NCBI GenBank assembly: GCA_029863305.1
Contig: JAOTVR010000015.1
Coordinates: 1-56,924, forward strand
Source: Gammaproteobacteria bacterium
Lineage (GTDB): Bacteria; Pseudomonadota; Gammaproteobacteria; Steroidobacterales; Woeseiaceae
Reading direction: 5' to 3'
DNA length: 56,924 bases
Shown here: piece after piece, positions 52,422 to 56,924 of the stretch
Numbering within the stretch: position 1 is the first letter of the stretch
Layout: every line of letters starts with the position of its first letter
Program-made: the position numbers and the translations under genes
The notes under the pieces: model-generated
What the model saw: the letters and a program-made list of their open reading frames with translations, nothing else
Databases searched by the model: none
Told to the model about the DNA's origin: nothing

Positions 52422-52435
52422 AAGGAGGTGATCCA
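52422..52435 (+). promoter_or_regulatory. Extended Shine-Dalgarno, 14-nt complement of the 16S rRNA 3' end
   Basis: AAGGAGGTGATCCA is the exact reverse complement of TGGATCACCTCCTT, the conserved end of bacterial 16S rRNA. The core GGAGG lies 6 bases before the ATG at 52435. Such a long match is rare and predicts very strong ribosome binding. Confidence 0.85.
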
Positions 52436-52515
52436 TGTCTGGTGAGATATCAAAGGTATTGCGAAATGCATTGGGTCTTGAGCGGATGATGGAGCTACCT
52501 TCACAACACCGTTGA
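52435..52515 (+). CDS. 26-residue microprotein
   Basis: The frame reads MSGEISKVLRNALGLERMM and ends QHR. It is predicted to be a short amphipathic helix, with no signal peptide. It has its own promoter, an extraordinary ribosome site and a terminator just beyond, so the cassette is a complete one-gene unit. The coding potential of 26 codons alone is weak; the surrounding signals make the call. It may act as a peptide, or the RNA may act by binding ribosomes. Confidence 0.6.
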   Translation: MSGEISKVLRNALGLERMMELPSQHR

Positions 52516-52540
52516 CCAGGTTCCGCAATCCGATACTCAC

Positions 52541-52571
52541 GAAGGGCCGTCTACTGACGGCCCTTCTTGTT
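52541..52571 (+). terminator. Intrinsic terminator of the microgene
   Basis: GAAGGGCCGTC, loop TACT, GACGGCCCTTC form a perfect 11-bp stem, followed by TTGTT. It overlaps the stop codon of the convergent minus-strand gene at 52551. On the minus strand there is no T tract, so it serves plus-strand transcription. Confidence 0.85.
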
Positions 52572-53075
52572 AAGGAGTGGCTGTAGTACCTGGTTGTCTT
52601 CCCCCGCCGTCATCGTGCGAACTGTGATTGCGTTGTAAAGACGCGGAATATCACAGTCGATGACACCGTCAAACAATTCGGAAGACTTGCGCCGGTGACC
52701 CTCACTCATCAGCCGATAGTCGTTGCAAAAAGACGATTGGTCGTCATTGGTACCGATCGCCTTGAAGTCATAAGAGTCATCCGTCTCGCCGAATATCGGA
52801 AACATCACCCACGCGCTGTCGCTGAATCCATTTTCATCCTGGTATGCATTCCACGCATCCTGGGCCGCCATATAGTCCTCGAACGTTTTGCCGTCTTTCA
52901 TTGAGCAATGCGAGAAAGACATGACAAAATTCTTATCCGACTCATCCTCGTCCTGCAGTCCTTCTTTCACCTGCATGGAAACGAAGTTACTGTGGTTCTT
53001 GCAATCGATGACTTCGCTGAACTTGCCATCTATTTTGCCGCCCTGTGAGAGCCACATGTCCGTGCCAGCACCCAT
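52551..53075 (-). CDS. Unknown protein, N-terminus probably incomplete
   Basis: 174 residues from the ATG at 53075: hydrophilic, with several Cys (IDCKNH, FSHCSM, SFCNDY, IDCDIP) suggesting disulfides and therefore export, yet there is no signal peptide in this frame. Coding-like sequence continues upstream of the ATG in the same frame (FNGRACADGSR) to a stop without a standard start. In another frame an ATG at 53122 with AGGA upstream begins MRKIFLTA, like the start of a signal peptide. A frameshift near 53100-53110, beside a five-T run, or 5' loss is likely. Family not recognised; base composition is poorer in GC than its neighbours. Confidence 0.55.
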   Translation of the reverse strand: MGAGTDMWLSQGGKIDGKFSEVIDCKNHSNFVSMQVKEGLQDEDESDKNFVMSFSHCSMKDGKTFEDYMAAQDAWNAYQDENGFSDSAWVMFPIFGETDDSYDFKAIGTNDDQSSFCNDYRLMSEGHRRKSSELFDGVIDCDIPRLYNAITVRTMTAGEDNQVLQPLLNKKGRQ

Positions 53076-53225
53076 CCTGCTGCCATCCGCGCAGGCACGG
53101 CCGTTAAAAATATCTTTCTCATTATTCTTTTTCCTGTTTCCGGATTATTTGATTTTCGGGCATTGCGCCGGATACGGGAAGTATAGTCCAGGGTCGCGAT
53201 ACTATCGGCCCGGCATGCGATCTTG

Positions 53226-54479
53226 TTACTTGAGGATATCGGTCAGTGCATTCAGTACGCCGTCAATCTCGTCGGCACTGTTGTAATGCACCGCACCAAT
53301 TCGCACCGCGCCGCCGGAATCATCGATGCCCAGCGCCCGGGCGGCTTCGAGCGCATAGTTGTGGCCGCTCCAGGCAAATATATTACGTCTTGCAAGCGCC
53401 TCTGCGATCGAGGCAGAGTGGTGACGATCGTGCACAAATGAAACGGTCGGCACTCTGCGATGCATCGCAGCGGCATCGGATATGCCCTGAATCCTGACGC
53501 CCGGAATGCTCTTCAGTCCACTTACCAACCGTTCGGCAAGCAAACTCTCATAGTCGAACAATAGGTCCAGTCCCGAGCATATCTGCTGCCGTCTGCCGGC
53601 CGATGCCGCAGTGTCGGTCATCGTGCTTCCGACCCATGCGAAATAGTCGACCGCCGCTGCTGTCCCTGCCATGCCTTCATGACTTTGCGTTCCGGCCTCG
53701 AAACACCACGGCAGTTCGCGCGGGGCAGGACGCACTTTGTATGCGTCGAGTTGCTCGAGCACGTCTTTGCGGCCCCAGAGAATTCCCTGATGTGGGCCGA
53801 AAAACTTGTACGCCGAGCAGACGAAGAAATCGCAGCCGATCTCTTCTACGTCCGTAACGATATGGGGGGCGGATTGCACGGCATCGATAAAGCTCCATGC
53901 ACCGGCTTCACGCGTCTTGGCGCAGATTGTCTCAACGTCATTTATCGTCCCGGTAAGGTTGCTTGCGCCGCCGACACAGACGAGCCGGGTTCGGCTCGAC
54001 AAGATATCGTCGAGTTTTGACAGGTCGAATTCGAAACTCTCCGTGTCAAAGGGCAACCAGCGAATTTCGAGCCCGAAGTCGCGAGCCAGCAACTTCCACG
54101 GTTCGATGTTCGCGTCATGATCCATTTGCGACAAGACAATTTCGTCACCTGCTCGCAAATGCCGACCTATCGAGCGCGACAGGTGGAATGTTATCGACGT
54201 CATATTCTGGCCGAAGATAATTTCATCCGGAGATGGCGCATTGAAAAAATCGGCCATAGCGGCACGCGCACCATCCGCAACTTCACCCGCAAGCTGCGAC
54301 GTGCGGAAGTAGCCACCGATATTGGCACTTTTGTGCAGCAGGCAATCGGACACTCGATCAGCGACCGACTTCGGTACTTGTGTGCCGGCCGGATTGTCGA
54401 AGTACAGACGCGGCTCGCCGTTGTCCGTCTCAGACAAGGCGGGAAACTGCCTGCGTATGGCCGCGAGGTCGATAGCCAT
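53226..54479 (-). CDS. Cysteine desulfurase-like aminotransferase class V protein
   Basis: A 417-residue PLP enzyme of fold type I. PLP-Lys is in SAYKFFGPHQG (about residue 220), DAVQSAPHIVTD and MDHDANIEPW contact the cofactor, and YFDNPAGTQVP is the N-terminal motif. It fits the cysteine-desulfurase-like subfamily (TIGR01976) rather than IscS or SufS: no catalytic-Cys loop is obvious, and no isc/suf partners are near. Actual substrate unknown. The ATG at 54479 is preferred to an upstream non-conserved extension. Confidence 0.87.
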   Translation of the reverse strand: MAIDLAAIRRQFPALSETDNGEPRLYFDNPAGTQVPKSVADRVSDCLLHKSANIGGYFRTSQLAGEVADGARAAMADFFNAPSPDEIIFGQNMTSITFHLSRSIGRHLRAGDEIVLSQMDHDANIEPWKLLARDFGLEIRWLPFDTESFEFDLSKLDDILSSRTRLVCVGGASNLTGTINDVETICAKTREAGAWSFIDAVQSAPHIVTDVEEIGCDFFVCSAYKFFGPHQGILWGRKDVLEQLDAYKVRPAPRELPWCFEAGTQSHEGMAGTAAAVDYFAWVGSTMTDTAASAGRRQQICSGLDLLFDYESLLAERLVSGLKSIPGVRIQGISDAAAMHRRVPTVSFVHDRHHSASIAEALARRNIFAWSGHNYALEAARALGIDDSGGAVRIGAVHYNSADEIDGVLNALTDILK

Positions 54480-54496
54480 GGGAATGATGCACAGGG

Positions 54497-54703
54497 CTAG
54501 TCCTGCGCCTTGCCTCCCCATTTCTCGCGATGCGCGTCTTCTGCGCGTTGCCGAACTTTGGCGTGACGTCGCGTGAGTAACAAAGAACCAGGATCACAAA
54601 CCTCGGCCTTGATCAGCCCGAGGTCGCTCGCTGCATCGAACAAACTCGGATACCAGCGTTCCCAGTTTGGCAGCAACAATTCGACCTGCTCGCGAAGACT
54701 CAT
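54497..54703 (-). CDS. Small protein of unknown function
   Basis: 68 residues, charged and helical (MSLREQVELLLPNWERWYPS; RHAKVRQRAEDAHREKWGG). The ATG at 54703 is preferred; a GTG eight codons upstream is an alternative. It lies in line after the sigma/anti-sigma genes, 54 bases from the anti-sigma stop, and just ahead of the PLP enzyme gene. No family recognised. Confidence 0.55.
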   Translation of the reverse strand: MSLREQVELLLPNWERWYPSLFDAASDLGLIKAEVCDPGSLLLTRRHAKVRQRAEDAHREKWGGKAQD

Positions 54704-54757
54704 GCACGCAATGTAACCGAGCAACACGCTCGTGACAACGCGTTCGCCGCAGCCCGG

Positions 54758-55096
54758 TTATTCCTCGAGCATGCGCATACCGAGTAGTGCGGCACCAAGC
54801 AGCATTGCGCCGAGAACAATGATTTGTAACTGCGGAATCCAGCTTGTCGGAATGTCGAAGGCCCCTTGCGGAACTACGGTCAGTACTCTGGATACCGCGA
54901 TCACGAGCTGCGCGGCTGGCTTGACAGCAATAGCACCGCCGACCAGCATTGCGATGGGTAACGCCAATCGCTGCACCCATAGACGGCGTCGAATCCGCGT
55001 GACGATGCGACGACTAAAACCATCGTCTGCAATCGGCTCCGATGCAAACATCGATTCGAGCAAGCGATCCTCTTCGTCTTTGGTCTTTTCAGCCAT
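54758..55096 (-). CDS. Putative anti-sigma factor (membrane protein)
   Basis: 112 residues: an acidic N-terminal cytoplasmic stretch (MAEKTKDEEDRLLESMF), a basic patch (RRIVTRIRRRLWVQR) and two transmembrane helices. It overlaps the end of the ECF sigma gene by 8 bases, and that coupling, rather than a recognised ZAS motif, is the reason for the anti-sigma call. No HxxxCxxC zinc motif is present. DUF5056-type proteins share this layout. Confidence 0.7.
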   Translation of the reverse strand: MAEKTKDEEDRLLESMFASEPIADDGFSRRIVTRIRRRLWVQRLALPIAMLVGGAIAVKPAAQLVIAVSRVLTVVPQGAFDIPTSWIPQLQIIVLGAMLLGAALLGMRMLEE

Positions 55097-55682
55097 GTTG
55101 ATGATCTTTGATGTCAAAATTCGTCCTGATCTTTTCCTTGGCACGGTAGATAACGGATTTGACCGTGCCGACCGGCGAACCAGTCGCTTCGCCGATCTCA
55201 CGATGTGACAATCCACACGCGTACGACATAACCAGAATCGCACGCTCCTCCTGCGTTAATACTGCGAGCAGCTTGTCCAGATCAGAAACTTCGTCCGAAT
55301 CCTGAGCGTAGCTCCTCGACTCCAGTTGCGCGGCATGTCCAGCTTCATCGATAACCTCCGCATAACGCTTCGCTTTCCGCTTTGTCTGCAGGAAGGTCGT
55401 ATAGGCGACCTTCAGCAGCCAACCGACGAACGACCCGCGGCCTGAATATGTGTGCAGTTTATCCCAGGCATGCAAGAACGCTTCTTGCGCCAGGTCATCC
55501 GCCTCGACCGGATCGGCCGCCAGCCTGCGCAGGAAATTACGTACCTGCGACTGGTGGCGTCGGATCAACTCGCCGAAGGCCGCCGTGTCCTGCGACGCGA
55601 CGGCCAACGCTACGAGGTAGTGATCCTCGCCGTCGAGCAGTGTTGCGGTCTGATTTATCGGCCATGCTCCGTAAAGCGCCAC
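55089..55682 (-). CDS. ECF-type RNA polymerase sigma factor
   Basis: About 197 residues. Region 2 (AFGELIRRHQSQVRNFLRRL; ADDLAQEAFLHAWDKL) and region 4 (LTQEERAILVMSYACGLSHR; EIGEATGSPVGTVKSVIYRA) are complete, as in RpoE/SigW-like factors. The start is uncertain: a GTG at 55682 fits the usual N-terminus and overlaps the upstream membrane-protein gene by 28 bases; the frame is open farther. Followed by its putative anti-sigma partner with an 8-base overlap. No autoregulated promoter was found by eye. Confidence 0.88.
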   Translation of the reverse strand: MALYGAWPINQTATLLDGEDHYLVALAVASQDTAAFGELIRRHQSQVRNFLRRLAADPVEADDLAQEAFLHAWDKLHTYSGRGSFVGWLLKVAYTTFLQTKRKAKRYAEVIDEAGHAAQLESRSYAQDSDEVSDLDKLLAVLTQEERAILVMSYACGLSHREIGEATGSPVGTVKSVIYRAKEKIRTNFDIKDHQHG

Positions 55683-56020
55683 ATTATCAGGTACGCCACA
55701 CCGATACAGAACGGGAACGCGGCGCCCGCCAAAGACCCGGTGAACGCGAAACCGCTCGGATCCGGCGCGAAAAAGCCGCTTAGTACCAGTCCTGCCGCCA
55801 GCGCCAGCCAAATCAGTGCCAGGCGTAAATCCCTGTCCTTTGGTGATGTCGGATTGCCGAGGCGATCGATGATCTCCGGACTCAGTTCCTGTCCTTTGTC
55901 GATCGCAGCACGAATCGTTTTCTGCATGTCACCGCGGCTCCGATACCGGAACCAGAAGAACAGGCTAATGATGACCGTTAGCCCCATGAACATGATGATC
56001 GGTACCCACTCTCCAGCCAC
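55655..56020 (-). CDS. DUF6249-like small membrane protein
   Basis: 121 residues with three helices: near the N-terminus (PIIMFMGLTVIISLFFWF), then LALIWLALAAGLVLSGFF and AFPFCIGVAYLIMW. A short basic loop (RYRSRGDMQKTIRAAIDKGQ) lies between the first two. This pattern is commonly found with ECF sigma genes, as here, where it leads the operon and overlaps the sigma gene. GTG start at 56020 with GGAG upstream. Confidence 0.75.
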   Translation of the reverse strand: MAGEWVPIIMFMGLTVIISLFFWFRYRSRGDMQKTIRAAIDKGQELSPEIIDRLGNPTSPKDRDLRLALIWLALAAGLVLSGFFAPDPSGFAFTGSLAGAAFPFCIGVAYLIMWRFTEHGR

Positions 56021-56272
56021 TTTACTTACTCCATCTGTTAGTTATCTGCTCTTTAAGCAGTTCTCACCCGGTAGATGCCCGACGGTGGCTAATTGGATGC
56101 AAGATTCTTAACTGATTGTTTTCTTTAATTTTAATCTCGTCGCATCGCGGACGGTCGCCATGTATTTTGCGAATTCGGGTCATATGATTGGCGCACCCGG
56201 TCAACCAATATCCGCGAGCAACGTTTTCAGTGCAACAGGCACGCGCCATCCAATGCAGGAGCAGACGGCAAG

Positions 56273-56924
56273 ATGAAGATCGATTCGGCGATTGCGGCCA
56301 ACCGCTTCGGCCTCGGCGCCCGCCCGGGCGATTTGCAGAACATCGACAATGGTCCCGTGGCCTGGCTGCTCGATCAGTTACAGGGCCCGTCCCGGCGGCC
56401 GTCGGAGCTCAGTGGATTACCCGCAGCGGCCGACGTGCTCGTCGAGGTTCAGAACCTGCGCCGCGAACGGCGCGAAATGCGCGAAATGCGCAATGCGGTA
56501 GACGCTGAACCTGCCCCCGACCTTGTCAAAGAGTATGGGCGCACAGTTCGCAGCCATTACATCGAGCAAGCGCATGCAAGATACCGCGTCGCCGCCAGCA
56601 GCGACCACCCGTTTCATGAGCGCCTCGTGCATTTCTGGACGAATCATTTCGCCGTATCAGCCGACAAGCAGCCGCTCCCCGCTATCGCGGGCCTTTACGA
56701 GCATGAGGCGATTCGTCCGAATATCACGGGCAATTTCGCGGATCTGCTAATTGCCTGCGAACAGCATCCCGCGATGATCCTGTATCTCGACAATCAGCGC
56801 TCGATCGGTCCCACCTCGACACTTGGCCGCCGCGCAAATCGCGCACGGCGTGACCGTGAGGTCGGTCTGAACGAGAATCTTGCGCGAGAAATCCTGGAAC
56901 TGCATACCGTGGGCGTTGACGGGG
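56273..56924 (+). CDS. DUF1800 family protein, cut at window edge
   Basis: 217 codons are visible, running off the right edge. IAANRFGLGARPGDL near the start and LVHFWTNHFAVSADK are the characteristic DUF1800 motifs, and NLAREILELHTVGVDG near the edge is strongly conserved in this family. DUF1800 proteins are usually exported and followed by a DUF1501 gene, which would lie outside the window. Start at the ATG at 56273, divergent from the sigma operon across about 250 bases in which I see no other gene. Confidence 0.9.
   Translation, partial: MKIDSAIAANRFGLGARPGDLQNIDNGPVAWLLDQLQGPSRRPSELSGLPAAADVLVEVQNLRRERREMREMRNAVDAEPAPDLVKEYGRTVRSHYIEQAHARYRVAASSDHPFHERLVHFWTNHFAVSADKQPLPAIAGLYEHEAIRPNITGNFADLLIACEQHPAMILYLDNQRSIGPTSTLGRRANRARRDREVGLNENLAREILELHTVGVDG

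Noticed and set aside
52422-52435. Possible fragment of a 16S rRNA gene on the minus strand
   Set aside because: Only 14 bases match the 16S 3' end; flanking bases do not, and the context (promoter, ATG, terminator) explains it as a ribosome site.

Overview
The window looks like a stretch of core and ordinary accessory chromosome from a marine or environmental gammaproteobacterium of moderately high GC. Supporting markers are GlnE, CysB with divergent CysK, a YgiM-type SH3 protein, thiopurine methyltransferase, FolD, a KefB/C-type antiporter, a GlyGly-CTERM protein and many signal-peptide or lipoprotein genes. A Woeseia/Steroidobacter-like lineage is my inference from the gene mix, not something I could test. 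There are no rRNA or tRNA genes, CRISPR arrays, insertion sequences or phage modules. No gene-free stretch exceeds about 280 bases.

Layout. 1-5007 (minus): glnE (cut by the left edge) and a secreted beta-propeller gene followed by a c-type cytochrome/cupredoxin gene. 5073-7753: a flavodoxin and a GGDEF/EAL c-di-GMP protein. 7948-10149: divergent cysK and cysB. 10193-14061 (minus): a PAS-containing sigma-54 activator, dacB and ygiM. 14072-14639 (plus): two identical perfect palindromes, a -24/-12 promoter, a 49-residue exported microprotein and a dense series of hairpins ending in a terminator. 14637-24429: envelope, transport and hydrolase genes (PGPGW protein, dienelactone hydrolase, Kef antiporter, MATE, ABC ATPase, NERD, DUF819, MBL). 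25222-29169: an overlapping run of two molybdo-hydroxylase subunits, a ceramidase-like membrane protein and a GFA protein. 29935-32529: folD, mtnA and a class II aldolase. 32526-38181 (minus): TonB-like, TPR, dienelactone hydrolase, CBS, amidohydrolase, threonine/serine dehydratase and zinc peptidase genes. 38303-39838: a c-di-GMP-I riboswitch and the FAD oxidoreductase it should control. 40027-48507: an operon of two RND adaptors and two RND pumps behind an operator-like dyad. 48449-56924: a GlyGly-CTERM protein, EamA transporter, TerB, DUF418, a 26-residue microgene with its own promoter and terminator, a PLP enzyme, an ECF sigma/anti-sigma module and the start of a DUF1800 gene.

The most unusual material is regulatory and lies outside long ORFs: (1) the apparently self-contained sigma-54 circuit at 12259-14639, whose predicted RNA exposes C-rich loops after a tiny exported peptide; (2) the c-di-GMP riboswitch with a visible Shine-Dalgarno-sequestering hairpin; (3) the microgene at 52372-52571, whose leader is complementary over 14 nt to the 3' end of 16S rRNA; (4) the split arrangement resembling nitrous-oxide reductase at 2954-5007. 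All functions are read from sequence motifs and remembered families; no searches were run.
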